Positions 41,811-50,376 of a stretch of 64,000 bases of DNA are shown here, piece by piece. This DNA is from Catenulispora acidiphila DSM 44928. GTDB lineage: Bacteria > Actinomycetota > Actinomycetes > Streptomycetales > Catenulisporaceae. A program made the translations under genes and the position numbers. The first letter of the stretch is position 1; each line of letters opens with the position of its first letter. The notes under the pieces were generated by a model. The model worked only from the letters and a program-made list of their open reading frames with translations. It made no database searches and was not told the origin of the DNA. The stretch lies in assembly GCF_000024025.1 (NCBI RefSeq), contig NC_013131.1:2108001-2172000 (forward strand), read 5' to 3'.

Positions 41811-41840
41811 CAGGGCGTCGCTGAATGCGGCGCCCTGTTT
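41811..41840 (+). terminator. Terminator between the FrnE-like and ABC-2 permease genes
   Basis: CAGGGCG (41811-41817) pairs with CGCCCTG (41831-41837) and is followed by TTT. It lies exactly between convergent genes and may work in both directions. Confidence 0.55.
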
Positions 41841-42545
41841 CTAGTTACGCGGCTCCCACCGGAAGCAAGCGCGCGCGGCCCACGCCCCGGCGATCGCCCA
41901 CGCCAGACATGCCGCGAGCAGGATGGGGACTGACGACAGGCTTCCGCCGTTCCAGGCTATGGAGATCAGCTCCGCGATCGCGCCGCCGGGCAGGGCTCGC
42001 TTGACGGCGATCGGTCCGCCGAGGGTGGGTGCCTGGAACCATACTGCGGCGGCGGTGGCCACGAGGAAGATCGGCGCCGTCATGTATTGGGCGTGTTCGG
42101 GGGAGTTCGAGAAGCCGGCGGTGGCCAGGGCCAGTCCGGTGAACATGGTCTCGGCGAGGAGTACGGCCGCGATCAGGAGGAGGGGGTTGGCGGGGGCGTT
42201 TTTGGACGCCAGGATGCCGTAGACCACTGCGACCTGGACGATGTTCACCGTGACGACGGGAAGCAAGAGTCCTGTGATGATGCTTCGGTCGGAGATCGCC
42301 GCGCCGCGCATCCGCTTCAGGTAGAGGGTCTGGCGGCGGGCGGCGAGGGTCGTCGTGGCGGTCACGTAGGTGCCCATCGCGGCCATCATCACGCATTGCA
42401 CGCCGGCGAGGGCGCCTCCGGCCTTTTCTGTGTCCCTGCCCACGAAGAGGAACAGTCCGAAGGCGAGGGGGAGCAGGAGGGCGCAGCCGGCGACGAGCCG
42501 GTTGCGCAGGAGCATCTTCGTCTCGGCGATGGCTATGGCGTTCAC
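41841..42545 (-). CDS. ABC-2 type transporter permease
   Basis: 234 residues with six hydrophobic segments of the ABC-2 exporter type. The opening MNAIAIAETKMLLRNRLVAG and the segment QTLYLKRMRGAAISDR, typical of the cytoplasmic loop before the third helix, are recognisable. Together with the ATPase whose stop overlaps its start by 4 bases it forms a small two-gene exporter. The adjacent divergent sensor kinase and response regulator probably control it, an arrangement like the DesK/DesR or antibiotic-resistance ABC-2 modules of Gram-positive bacteria. Confidence 0.88.
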   Translation of the reverse strand: MNAIAIAETKMLLRNRLVAGCALLLPLAFGLFLFVGRDTEKAGGALAGVQCVMMAAMGTYVTATTTLAARRQTLYLKRMRGAAISDRSIITGLLLPVVTVNIVQVAVVYGILASKNAPANPLLLIAAVLLAETMFTGLALATAGFSNSPEHAQYMTAPIFLVATAAAVWFQAPTLGGPIAVKRALPGGAIAELISIAWNGGSLSSVPILLAACLAWAIAGAWAARACFRWEPRN

Positions 42546-43507
42546 GCGTTCGTCCTCTCGTAGCTTGATGACGGGTCTGCCGCTTCCGGTGCCTCGTGCC
42601 GTAGCGAGCGGAAGATGTCGTCGAGTCCTGATTCGCGGACGGTGAATCGCGCCAGCCGGTGATCGTGCTCGGCTGCCCAGGTCATCAGTGCGGTCACGTC
42701 TTGCTGCACTTGCCGGGTCTCGATCACCGCCAAGCCGTTCTCCGTCCTCGCCAACGGGATCGGGATGTCGCTGACGGCGCCGGGCGGCACGAAACGGATC
42801 GTGCTGACGCCGCCCTCGGTCAGCTCCGCGACCGTGCCCTCGCGCCGGATCGAGCCGGCGTGCATCAGCCCCACGCGATCGGCGTGCTTCTCAGCCTCCT
42901 CCAGGTAGTGGGTCGTCAGGACGAAGGTGGCGCCGTCGGCCTTCAGGTCTTCGACGACCGACCACAGCGCCTCGCGCGACGCGGGGTCCAGACCGGTCGT
43001 CGGCTCGTCGAGGAAGACCAGTTCCGGACCGCCCCAGATCGCCATCGCGAAGTCGACGCGCCGCTTCTCCCCGCCGGAGAGCTGCGCGACGCGCGTGCCG
43101 CCGCGATGGCTGATGCCCACGCGTTCCAGCACCTTCCCGACGTCGTCACGGCGTCCCGAGATCGCTCCGGCCAGCGCCACGCTCTCGCGCACGCTGAGCT
43201 CGGCGGCGAGTCCGGAGTCCTGGAGCATGATGCCCATGCGCGGCCGGATGTGCCGCCGGTCGGACGGAGCGCCTCCCAGGACTGTGACCTGGCCGGACGT
43301 CGCCGCGCGGTGGCCTTCGAGCACTTCGAGCGTCGTGGTCTTGCCCGCGCCGTTCGTACCCAGCAGCGCATAGAGTTCGCCGCGCCGGATGCGCAGATCG
43401 ACGTCCCGGACGGCGACGTGAGGCTTCTTCGCCGGTCCGGACTTCGCCCGATAGGCGAAGCTCACCGCCCGTGCCTCGATGATGGTTTCCCGTGTGGATG
43501 GCTCCAT
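42542..43507 (-). CDS. ABC transporter ATP-binding protein (ABC-2 partner)
   Basis: 321 residues from ATG 43507 (MEPSTRETI); an upstream ATG at 43573 would add 22 residues. Walker A LLGTNGAGKTTTLEVL, signature VAQLSGGEKRRVDFAMAIW, Walker B LVFLDEPTTGLD and the switch His in LTTHYLEEAE are all intact, so it should hydrolyse ATP. A C-terminal extension of about 80 residues after the core is typical of drug or lipid exporters (DrrA-like). The stop overlaps the permease start by 4 bases (ATGA). Confidence 0.92.
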   Translation of the reverse strand: MEPSTRETIIEARAVSFAYRAKSGPAKKPHVAVRDVDLRIRRGELYALLGTNGAGKTTTLEVLEGHRAATSGQVTVLGGAPSDRRHIRPRMGIMLQDSGLAAELSVRESVALAGAISGRRDDVGKVLERVGISHRGGTRVAQLSGGEKRRVDFAMAIWGGPELVFLDEPTTGLDPASREALWSVVEDLKADGATFVLTTHYLEEAEKHADRVGLMHAGSIRREGTVAELTEGGVSTIRFVPPGAVSDIPIPLARTENGLAVIETRQVQQDVTALMTWAAEHDHRLARFTVRESGLDDIFRSLRHEAPEAADPSSSYERTNA

Positions 43508-43638
43508 GTCCTCAACGATCTCCGTCGGCGGCGGCGCCGCGTAGTGCCGTGTTCTCACCGCCTCGCATGACATGTGTCAGGTTGGATCATGACCTTCTTG
43601 GCATTTCGCGGCTGCTCCGCGGGCCATATGGTGACCAG

Positions 43639-44814
43639 ATGACACCGGTGATCCACGGCGACTGGTCGGACAGCGACGCCGACATCCCCGCCCTGGCCCG
43701 GATGCGGCGGTACACGACGGGGACCGTGGTCGTTCTCGTTGCGGGGTACGTGCTCCTGGTCGCCGGGGGGAGCCGCTCGCTGTGGAGTCTGGTCGCCACG
43801 CTCGGCATCGGGGCGCTGGTCTGCTGGCAGTGCTTGTACTGGGAGCGAGGGGCGCCGAAAGCCCTCGCCGCGGTGACCGTCAGCGCTTCCTACGTCCTGC
43901 TGTGGCTCATCCTCGGGACCCACGGCAGCCCGATCGGCGGCGTCGGCTTCGCCCTGTCGGCCGGACTCGTGGTGACCACGCCGCCGTTCACGAAGTGGCC
44001 GTGGACCGCCCTGGCCATCGGCCTCGGGGTATTGCCCGCGCTGGTCTTCGGGGCGGAACGCGGCAATGTCATCGGCGCGGGCGTCATGATGGCGAGCTCC
44101 GTGGCGCTGTTCCGCGTCAACCGCTTCGGGTTCGGGCTCTTCCTGGACGTCGACCAAGCGCGGCGCGCGACGGCCGAACTCGCCGTCATGCGCGAGCGTT
44201 ACCGCTTCGCCGCCGATCTGCACGACATCCAGGGGCAGGCGCTGCATGTCAGCCGTCTGAAGCTCCGGCTGGCGGACAAGCTGCTCGCCGAGGACCCGGC
44301 CGTCGCCAGAACGCATCTGCGCGAAGCCGAGCAGCTCATCGCGGACGCGATCGCCGAGACCCGGCGGCTGGCCTACGGGCAGCGGACGCTGACGTTCGCC
44401 GGGGAGTTGGCCAACTCCGAGTCGCTCATCCGGGCGGCCGGGATCTCGTTCGAGGTCGCCGGCGCGGCGCCGGTCGGCCACCGGCTGGATGAGCTGTTCG
44501 GCCTCGTGGTGCGTGAGGCGACCACCAACCTGCTGCGCCACGCTCAAGCCGAGCACGTCGCCATCACACTGCGGCCGGACTCGGTGCGCATCGTCAACGA
44601 CGGCGCGGAGGAGGCGACACGCACGCTGAGCGGTCTGGCGCGCCTGGGGGAGCGGTTCGCCGCAGCCGGCGGCGTGCTGGTGACGTCGCAGGAGGGGCGG
44701 ACGTTCACGACGTGGGCGCGGGATGCGGCGAGTGATGCGGCGCCTGACGCGTCTGCCGCGCCTAATGCATCTGAAGCGCCGAAGGTGTCCAACCCACGAG
44801 GCCCACGCGCATGA
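43639..44814 (+). CDS. Sensor histidine kinase, HisKA_3 (DesK/NarX-like)
   Basis: 391 residues from ATG 43639. Four to five membrane segments (about 28-160), then the dimerisation and phosphoacceptor domain with RFAADLHDIQGQALHVSRLK (His195), then a shortened HATPase with REATTNLLRHAQAEHV as N-box. The G-box region is weak, but this is usual in the subgroup. It is divergent from the ABC-2 exporter with a 131-base gap and overlaps its response regulator by 4 bases. It may sense membrane stress or a compound exported by the transporter. Confidence 0.9.
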   Translation: MTPVIHGDWSDSDADIPALARMRRYTTGTVVVLVAGYVLLVAGGSRSLWSLVATLGIGALVCWQCLYWERGAPKALAAVTVSASYVLLWLILGTHGSPIGGVGFALSAGLVVTTPPFTKWPWTALAIGLGVLPALVFGAERGNVIGAGVMMASSVALFRVNRFGFGLFLDVDQARRATAELAVMRERYRFAADLHDIQGQALHVSRLKLRLADKLLAEDPAVARTHLREAEQLIADAIAETRRLAYGQRTLTFAGELANSESLIRAAGISFEVAGAAPVGHRLDELFGLVVREATTNLLRHAQAEHVAITLRPDSVRIVNDGAEEATRTLSGLARLGERFAAAGGVLVTSQEGRTFTTWARDAASDAAPDASAAPNASEAPKVSNPRGPRA

Positions 44815-45413
44815 TCCGCGTCCTGCTCGTCGACGACGAGACCCTCCTGCGCACCGCCCTGGCCAGCCTCCTCAGCCTGTCCGGCGAGATCGAGATCGTC
44901 GCCCAGGCCGCCGACGGCCTCACCGCCGTCGCCCTCGCCGAGACCTGCGACCCCGACGTCATCGTCCTCGACCTCGAGATGCCCGGCATCGACGGCATCG
45001 AGACCGTCCGCCGCATCATCGCCGCCCGCCCCGCCCAAGCCGTCGTCATGCTCACCCGCCACGGCCGAGCCGGCGTCCTGCGCATGGCCCTCGCCGCCGG
45101 CGTCCGCGGATTCCTCCTGAAATCCGTGGACCCCACCGAACTCGAACGCGTCATCATCCACGTCCACAGCGGCAAACGCTGGATCGACGCCGAAGTGTCC
45201 GCCGCCGCCATGACCGACGACTGCCCCCTCACCGACCGCGAACTCGACACCCTCCGCCTCACCACAGAAGGCCTCTCCGTCCGCGAAATCAGCACCCGCC
45301 TCCACCTCGCGTCCGGCACAATCCGCAACTACCTGTCCTCAGCAATGCAAAAAACCGGCGGTTCCTCCCGCCACGCCGCCGCCCGAGTGGCGCGGGAGCG
45401 CGGGTGGCTTTGA
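44811..45413 (+). CDS. Response regulator, NarL/LuxR family
   Basis: 200 residues. The receiver domain has the acidic pocket VDDE and phosphoacceptor Asp54 in VIVLDLEMPGIDG, with Lys in LKSVDP. The LuxR helix-turn-helix is LTDRELDTLRLTTEGLSVRE followed by ISTRLHLASGTIRNYLSSAM. It is co-translated with the kinase (ATGA overlap). Its expected targets are the divergent exporter promoter at 43508-43638 and itself. The IS element lies 110 bases downstream and does not disrupt it. Confidence 0.92.
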   Translation: MIRVLLVDDETLLRTALASLLSLSGEIEIVAQAADGLTAVALAETCDPDVIVLDLEMPGIDGIETVRRIIAARPAQAVVMLTRHGRAGVLRMALAAGVRGFLLKSVDPTELERVIIHVHSGKRWIDAEVSAAAMTDDCPLTDRELDTLRLTTEGLSVREISTRLHLASGTIRNYLSSAMQKTGGSSRHAAARVARERGWL

Positions 45414-45463
45414 CCGGATTGTGACGTGCGAAACGCAAAAGCGATTTCCACCGTCGTCAAAGC

Positions 45464-45497
45464 CTCGCCGACCGCACCCGAAGGTCCGGTCGGCGAG
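45464..45497 (+). terminator. Hairpin terminator after the response regulator
   Basis: CTCGCCGACCG (45464-45474) pairs perfectly over 11 bases with CGGTCGGCGAG (45487-45497), loop 12. No T-run follows at once, only CTGCTTCTG before an A-run, so strength is uncertain. Confidence 0.55.
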
Positions 45498-45522
45498 CTG
45501 CTTCTGAAAAAAACCCGACTAA

Positions 45523-46518
45523 GAGCGACCGCCACTTGATGGTTTAGGGGAGTCGGCGGCTGGTCGGTCGGGTGTCCCAGCGGTAGCGCTTGCGGGCTCG
45601 GCGGATGAGTGCACGGACGGTGACGAACGCGGCGGCGAGGTAGAGGTAGAAGTCGACGATCTCGCCGTCGCGTTCGAAACAGCGGCGGATCTTGCCGTAG
45701 CCGTTCATCCAGCTCTGGCTGCGTTCCACGACCCATCGCTTGCCGACCTGGATCGGAGCCGGCACCCCCTTGGCGGCTATCTCGCCGATCAGGTGGTGGT
45801 CGTCGAGGACCTTGCGGCACGGTTTGCCGTTGTAGGCGGAGTCCAGGTGGATCGTGGCTCTGTCCGGTAGGTGTCCGACCTGCTGTTTCGCTGCCTCGAT
45901 GGTGGGTTCCAGCAGCTTTGAGTCGTGTCGGTTGGCGCCGGCCGAGGCCAGGCCGAGCGGAACGCCGTCGCCGTCGACCAAGGTGGAGCGTTTCAAGCCC
46001 TGCTTGGCGCGGTCGACCGGTGAGGGTCCGGCCTTGTCGCCTTTGCATGGGGCTTTGGTGTGGCAGCCGTCGGCGGACAGGTCGTGGAGGTCCAGGCCGA
46101 TCATCGTGTCGTAGGCGGCCAGCACAATCCGGTGGAGTTCCTGTGCCAGGCCTATGTGGGCCCATTGCTTGACGCGGCGGCGGATGGTGGTCGCGGAGCA
46201 CCCTTGCGAGGCGATCCGCTCGTACCCCGAACCGTGGACCAGGGCGTCCACGACGTGCCGGAACACGACCAGGTCCGGTATCCGGCGGCGGTGGCATCCC
46301 CACGGATGGGCCGGGTCGAACTCGGGCCGTTCGGGCAGCAGAGCTGCGAACTGGTCCCACAACACATCGAACAGAGATGATGGGACTGCAGGCACGGATC
46401 CTCCGGCGGTTACGAAGCGTAGAGAACTCCGAGATCACCGGGATCCGTGCCTGTCTGTCAATCCCCTCAATCACTTGCCGTCCACAGCCAGCTGCACCCC
46501 ATCAAGTGGCGGTCGCTC
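45523..46518. mobile_element. IS5-family insertion sequence, complete
   Basis: 996 bases bounded by perfect inverted repeats GAGCGACCGCCACTTGATGG (45523-45542 and, inverted, 46499-46518). Both ends are flanked by TAA (45520-45522 and 46519-46521), a 3-base target duplication of the TNA type used by several IS5 subgroups. It contains one intact transposase gene on the minus strand. The insertion lies 10 bases after the stop of the S53 protease gene, so it interrupts no gene. Confidence 0.92.
45544..46395 (-). CDS. IS5-family transposase
   Basis: 283 residues and uninterrupted. An N-terminal DUF4096-like part (LFDVLWDQFAALLPERP and GCHRRRIPDLVVFRHV) precedes the DDE domain. Catalytic residues are expected at Asp in HDLSADGCHTKA, Asp in IHLDSAYNGKPC and Glu in VVERSQSWMNGYGKIRR, all present. 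A second long frame overlaps it but is not needed, so no frameshifting is implied. The element could still be active. Confidence 0.93.
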   Translation of the reverse strand: MPAVPSSLFDVLWDQFAALLPERPEFDPAHPWGCHRRRIPDLVVFRHVVDALVHGSGYERIASQGCSATTIRRRVKQWAHIGLAQELHRIVLAAYDTMIGLDLHDLSADGCHTKAPCKGDKAGPSPVDRAKQGLKRSTLVDGDGVPLGLASAGANRHDSKLLEPTIEAAKQQVGHLPDRATIHLDSAYNGKPCRKVLDDHHLIGEIAAKGVPAPIQVGKRWVVERSQSWMNGYGKIRRCFERDGEIVDFYLYLAAAFVTVRALIRRARKRYRWDTRPTSRRLP

Positions 46519-46530
46519 TAAGACCAGGTG

Positions 46531-47970
46531 TCAGTGCCCCTGATCCTCCCGGTTGCCCTGATTGCTCGGGGCGGAGGCGGCGATCGCCAGGGCCGGGACG
46601 AAGCGGGCTCCGTCGATGGTGCCCCAGCCGGTGGCCATGTCGTAGCCGGGTCCGGCGTTCGGGCCGGTGACGCCGTTGTCGCTGATGTTGCCGACGGTCA
46701 CGTCCTGGATGCCGGTGTACTTGCCGAAGGCCGGGTTCTTCGACACCTGGCCCAGTTCGTACAGGGCCGGGTTGATGTTGCCGAGGCGGTGGCCGGCGGC
46801 CTGGGCGGCGAGGGCGACGACGCCGGACATGATCGGGCAGGACTCGCTGGTGCCGGCGATCAGGTGCCAGCCCGGGTTGGTGAAGCTGTAGTACACCCAT
46901 GCCGCGCCGGACAGGGTGGCGCTGAAGGAGACGTCGGGGGTGCCGCGCTGGGCGCCGACGACGCTCTTGACGCTGTTCTGGTAGTCCGGGCGCTTGAAGA
47001 CGTGGGACTGGCCGCCGCCGCCGACGACGCCGCCCGGGTAGAGCAGGTCGTTGTCGTTGCCGGTGACGTCGGGCGCCAGGCGCTTGCCGGTGTCGTCGAT
47101 CGCCGGGTACGTGCCGCCGATCGAGGTGACCAGCGGGTCGGAGGAGGGCCAGGAGTTCGCCGCGTACGGGAAGAAGCCGTTGCCGTCGAGGGTCTGGCTG
47201 GTCACGCCGTTGTCGCCGGAGGAGCCCAGCACGGTCACGTGGTGCGCCGCGGCGTCCTTGAACGCGTAGCGCAGGTTCGTCAGCGAGGAGTAGTCGTGCT
47301 GGTCGAACCCGGGGAACGTGTCCTCGGTCGCGCCGAAGCTCTGCGAGATCACGTCCGGGACCCCGGCGTCGATGAGCGACTTCTCAGCGTTCATCATCTC
47401 CGGCAGGCCCGTGACGCCCTCGGTCTCGGCGACCGCGGTCTCGGCCAGCACGATCTTCGCGCCGGGGGCGATCGCGTGCGCGTACTCGACGTCCAGCGTC
47501 GTCTCGTCGGCCCACCCGACCATGGTGGAGTCGGTCGGGTCGAACGCCGGGATGGTCCCGAACTGCCGCACGTCCACCTTGGTGTCCGGCAGACCCCACT
47601 GCTTGTCGAAGACGTCCAAGTCGGCCTGGATGGTCGGCGATCCGTAGGAGTCGACGATCACGATCGTCTTCCCCCGACCGGTGATCCCCGCCTGGTACAG
47701 GGGGTTCAGGTCATAGGCACTGCGGTACTGCAGAGGGCTGTAGCAGTTGATACCGAGCTGAGCCTTGCATTGCGAGGTCGGCAACGGCGTCGGCAGATCA
47801 GCCACCTCCCGGCTCCCCCAGGTCATGGGGTGCGCCTGGACGCTCTTGCCGGACCCCTGGATCCCCGCCGACGTCACAGTGGACGCAGCAGAGGAAGCAG
47901 CCAGGGCGAACGCGCTCGCGATCGCGAGGGACAGCGCGCCGGCACGGGTGGCACGTTTGCGGGTGCTCAT
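46531..47970 (-). CDS. Secreted sedolisin-type serine-carboxyl peptidase (S53)
   Basis: 479 residues from ATG 47970, preceded by AGGAG. A signal peptide is followed by only about 35 residues before the catalytic domain begins at QCKAQLGINCYSPLQYRSAY, so the usual large pro-domain of sedolisins is absent. Catalytic residues: Glu and Asp in DETTLDVEYAHAIAPGAKI, the oxyanion Asp in SSGDNG, and Ser in GTSESCPIM. The C-terminal GYDMATGWGTIDG forms the calcium site. It should degrade extracellular protein at acidic pH. A palindromic box lies about 120 bases upstream. Confidence 0.92.
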   Translation of the reverse strand: MSTRKRATRAGALSLAIASAFALAASSAASTVTSAGIQGSGKSVQAHPMTWGSREVADLPTPLPTSQCKAQLGINCYSPLQYRSAYDLNPLYQAGITGRGKTIVIVDSYGSPTIQADLDVFDKQWGLPDTKVDVRQFGTIPAFDPTDSTMVGWADETTLDVEYAHAIAPGAKIVLAETAVAETEGVTGLPEMMNAEKSLIDAGVPDVISQSFGATEDTFPGFDQHDYSSLTNLRYAFKDAAAHHVTVLGSSGDNGVTSQTLDGNGFFPYAANSWPSSDPLVTSIGGTYPAIDDTGKRLAPDVTGNDNDLLYPGGVVGGGGQSHVFKRPDYQNSVKSVVGAQRGTPDVSFSATLSGAAWVYYSFTNPGWHLIAGTSESCPIMSGVVALAAQAAGHRLGNINPALYELGQVSKNPAFGKYTGIQDVTVGNISDNGVTGPNAGPGYDMATGWGTIDGARFVPALAIAASAPSNQGNREDQGH

Positions 47971-48633
47971 TTGACTCCTAGTCTTTGGAAAACACCCCAA
48001 TGGGACAGTGCACTGTGCACATCAGCGAAAAGGCGCACCGAGCGCAATGGCACAAGCCCGCGCTTGATGGAATCGTTATCAGGCGCGAGGGGTTTTCCCT
48101 AGGCGCCACGGCGCTGGTTTAGGCGACATGCCGAAGCGTTATTCCGCCGACGTAGATGCAGGCGCCTATGCCCGGAGGGCGGCGGCGTGTGCGCTGGGGA
48201 GGGCGGCTTGAGCGTCTCCCCCCCAGGGCTTCCGCATGGGCCGTCAGGCGCGGTCGGCGGGGTTCGTGGGCCCAGCGGGTCCTTCTTCAGGGTGTGCGAA
48301 GCTGTCAAAAAGCCTCGAAAACCACCAACCGATCGCACCCGCACATAAGTCCGAAGCACCTATTAAATGGTGAACCCTGGTCCACTCGGCGGGAAGTACG
48401 TTCGAGCAGCTCTGGGAGCCTTCCGGCCGGTCTCCATACCGGCCGGAACCTGGGCTGTTGCGCTGCTCCGGCGGGATCGATCAAGGGCTGTCCGGCCGCA
48501 TGTAAGACCCGCTTCGGGCTTGAAGGCTGCGACCTGGACGATTAGTTGTAGGCCGGACGCCGTAGGTCGTGCGATAGTTGGCTAGCGCACGCGTCCCCAC
48601 AAGGTGGGTGTGGCCGCAGTATCGAGGAGATTC
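47971..48633. other. Intergenic region between the S53 protease and csp
   Basis: About 660 bases between divergent genes. It contains the palindromic box at 48088-48101 on the protease side and the long untranslated leader of the cold-shock gene on the other. Short open frames here lack ribosome sites or family features. I see no RNA gene. Confidence 0.5.
48085..48105. promoter_or_regulatory. Second copy of the AGGGGTTTTCCCTA box
   Basis: Shares 14 identical bases with the box at 3386-3402. It sits about 120 bases upstream of the S53 protease start, a plausible activator position for a LuxR-type regulator. Function is inferred. Confidence 0.4.
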
Positions 48634-48837
48634 ATGGCAACCGGCAAAGTCAAGTGGTTCAACGGCGAAAAGGGCTTCGGCTTCATCGAGCAGGACGGTG
48701 GGGGCCCGGACGTCTTCGTCCACTTCTCCGCGATCAGCGGCAGCGGCTACCGCAACCTGGAAGAGAACCAGGCGGTGGAGTTCAACGTGACCCAGGGCCC
48801 CAAGGGCCCGCAGGCTGAGGACGTCCGCGGCCTGTAA
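48634..48837 (+). CDS. cspA: Cold-shock family protein
   Basis: 67 residues from ATG 48634, preceded by GAGGAG. It is one OB-fold with both RNA-binding motifs intact: KGFGFIEQD (RNP1) and VFVHFSAI (RNP2). The opening [12 protein letters not shown] is typical of the family. Such proteins bind single-stranded RNA and DNA and melt RNA structure. The long leader upstream suggests control at the RNA level, as in other csp genes. Confidence 0.95.
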   Translation: MATGKVKWFNGEKGFGFIEQDGGGPDVFVHFSAISGSGYRNLEENQAVEFNVTQGPKGPQAEDVRGL

Positions 48838-48980
48838 GGCGCCGACGCGCCAGCTCGGACACCGCCCTGTCCCTGATGTACGGGGGCAGGGCCCGGTGTT
48901 CTCGTGGTGTGATGGTCAGGCGCACTCGGCAGTCCGTTCGAGGTGACCGCCGGGACGCTTCGAGTCCGGGGAGGCTGGCT

Positions 48981-49316
48981 ATGTCACGCAGCAGTGGAAT
49001 CCGTGGAAGCAGGATCGGCGCCGGCCCGATGGGCGAGTCCGATCGTGGCAATTCTGTCGAGCGCGTCGTGGTGACCTTTTGGTGCGCCGACGGCCACTCG
49101 ACCCCGGCAGTGTTCGCCGCCGAGGCGGTCGTGCCGGAGACCTGGGAGTGTCAGACGTGCGGTCAGCCCGCTGGGCTCGACCGGGACAATCCGCCGCCGG
49201 CAGCGCTGGCGGCACCGTTCAAGACCCATCTGGCCTATGTCCGCGAGCGGCGCAGCGACGCCGACGGCGAGAAGCTGCTCGCCGAGGCGCTGGCCAAGCT
49301 CCGGCAGGGCCGCTGA
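48981..49316 (+). CDS. rbpA: RNA polymerase-binding protein RbpA
   Basis: 111 residues from ATG 48981, which is preceded by GGGGAGG. The unstructured N-terminal tail MSRSSGIRGSRIGAGPMGES, the core with CADGH...CQTCG zinc-type cysteines, and the C-terminal sigma-binding helix (EKLLAEALAKLRQGR) are all present. RbpA is an essential or important actinobacterial factor that stabilises RNA polymerase with the housekeeping sigma factor and helps open promoters. Two Cys-based ligands are seen (CADGH, CQTC). It is followed by a strong terminator. Confidence 0.93.
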   Translation: MSRSSGIRGSRIGAGPMGESDRGNSVERVVVTFWCADGHSTPAVFAAEAVVPETWECQTCGQPAGLDRDNPPPAALAAPFKTHLAYVRERRSDADGEKLLAEALAKLRQGR

Positions 49317-49369
49317 CGGTCTGGACGGTGTAAACGGTCTGGACGGCCTGAACGGTCTGGACGGTCGAT
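49316..49369. repeat. 18-bp tandem repeat after rbpA (three units)
   Basis: Units start ACGGTCTGGACGG and differ in the last five bases (49316-49333, 49334-49351, 49352-49369). They begin at the rbpA stop codon and lie ahead of the terminator. Confidence 0.85.
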
Positions 49370-49387
49370 CCTGACGAACGTGTTCTC

Positions 49388-49442
49388 AAGGTCGGGTCCC
49401 GCCTCCGCGATGGAAATCGCGGAGGCGGGACCCGACCTTTTG
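49388..49442. terminator. Very strong terminator, 24-bp perfect stem
   Basis: Bases 49388-49411 pair without mismatch with 49416-49439 around a GGAA tetraloop, followed by TTT. The stem begins AAGGTCGGGTCCC and is symmetric enough to stop transcription from both rbpA and the convergent protease gene. Confidence 0.9.
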
Positions 49443-49472
49443 CCAGCTGTTCTCGGTCAGGTCCCGCAGCGC

Positions 49473-49506
49473 GCGGCTACGGCTACGGCTACGGCTACGG
49501 CTACGG
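49473..49506. repeat. Hexanucleotide tandem repeat (GGCTAC)n
   Basis: Five near-perfect GGCTAC units just downstream of the S1 protease stop. On the minus strand they would encode Val-Ala repeats in another frame. This is an unstable-type simple repeat in the 3' untranslated region. Confidence 0.8.
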
Positions 49507-49512
49507 CCACGC

Positions 49513-50376
49513 CTACGGCTTCGGCAGCAGGCAGCCGGGGGTCGACAGGTTGATCGCGTTCGACGCGGTCAGGCACGTTGTGAGCCAGTACGTCTCCTGC
49601 CCGTACCCCTGCCCCTTGTGCTCGGTCGTGGTGCCGTCGGAGCCGACCTCGCACGGGTTGTCCAGCGTGCACATCTGGCCGTCCTCGTTGATCGTGTTGT
49701 TCACGCCGACGACCTGGCCGGTGGCGGTATCCACGTCAGGCGAGCCGGAGCTGCCGCCGATGACGGCGCACCCGGTCGCGCCGTAGCGCAGCGAGTCGTG
49801 CCAGGTCCACTGGTCCTCCTCCACCGTGCCGGCGAAGCCGTTCAGGGTGCAGCGCCAGGTCCGGTCCCAGTAGGCCGACGGGATGGCGATGGAGGTGTTG
49901 GCCGCCGGGTGGCTCGCCGATATGGTCAGCGGCGTCGCGCCGTACTGGCTGCTCAGCGCGGCGAACGTGGTGGTGAGTTCGTACACTGAGATGTCCGTGT
50001 CGGTCATCGTCGCGTACAGCAGCTTGTCCGCGCGCACGGTGGCCAGGCGCCGGCCGGAGGAGTTCAGCAGCGTGCCGGAGCGGCTGCTGGCCACGTTCTG
50101 CAGGACCTCCCCGGCCGAGGGCATCCCGCCCTCGAAGCAGTGCCCGGCGGTGAGCATCAGGGCGCGGTCGCTGCTGAGCGAGGTGGGGTAGCGCACGAGC
50201 GAGGCCGAGCAGTCGTTCAGGGCGATGGTGCTCGCCAGGGTGACGCTGACGTTCGGACGGGCCGCGGTGTCCGCGGCCGGCGCGGGGTGCGCGCTCGCGG
50301 ATCCGGCGGTCAGGGTGAGAGCGGCCGCGAGGGTCACGGCCGCGGCGGCGAACATCGCCGCGGTTCGCTTGAGCAT
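49513..50376 (-). CDS. Secreted trypsin-like serine protease (S1 family)
   Basis: 287 residues. Signal peptide MLKRTAAMFAAAAVTLAAAL with an Ala-X-Ala site near residue 29, then a chymotrypsin-like domain with His in LTAGHCFEGG, Asp in MTDTDISVYEL and Ser in GGSSGSPDVDTATG. The catalytic loop GSSGSP departs from the usual GDSGGP but keeps the nucleophile. Six cysteines could form disulfides outside the cell. The gene lies between its own divergent upstream region and the shared terminator. Confidence 0.88.
   Translation of the reverse strand: MLKRTAAMFAAAAVTLAAALTLTAGSASAHPAPAADTAARPNVSVTLASTIALNDCSASLVRYPTSLSSDRALMLTAGHCFEGGMPSAGEVLQNVASSRSGTLLNSSGRRLATVRADKLLYATMTDTDISVYELTTTFAALSSQYGATPLTISASHPAANTSIAIPSAYWDRTWRCTLNGFAGTVEEDQWTWHDSLRYGATGCAVIGGSSGSPDVDTATGQVVGVNNTINEDGQMCTLDNPCEVGSDGTTTEHKGQGYGQETYWLTTCLTASNAINLSTPGCLLPKP

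Noticed and set aside
45329-46474. A longer overlapping frame in the IS element suggesting programmed frameshifting
   Set aside because: The 283-residue transposase already has all DDE motifs in one frame.
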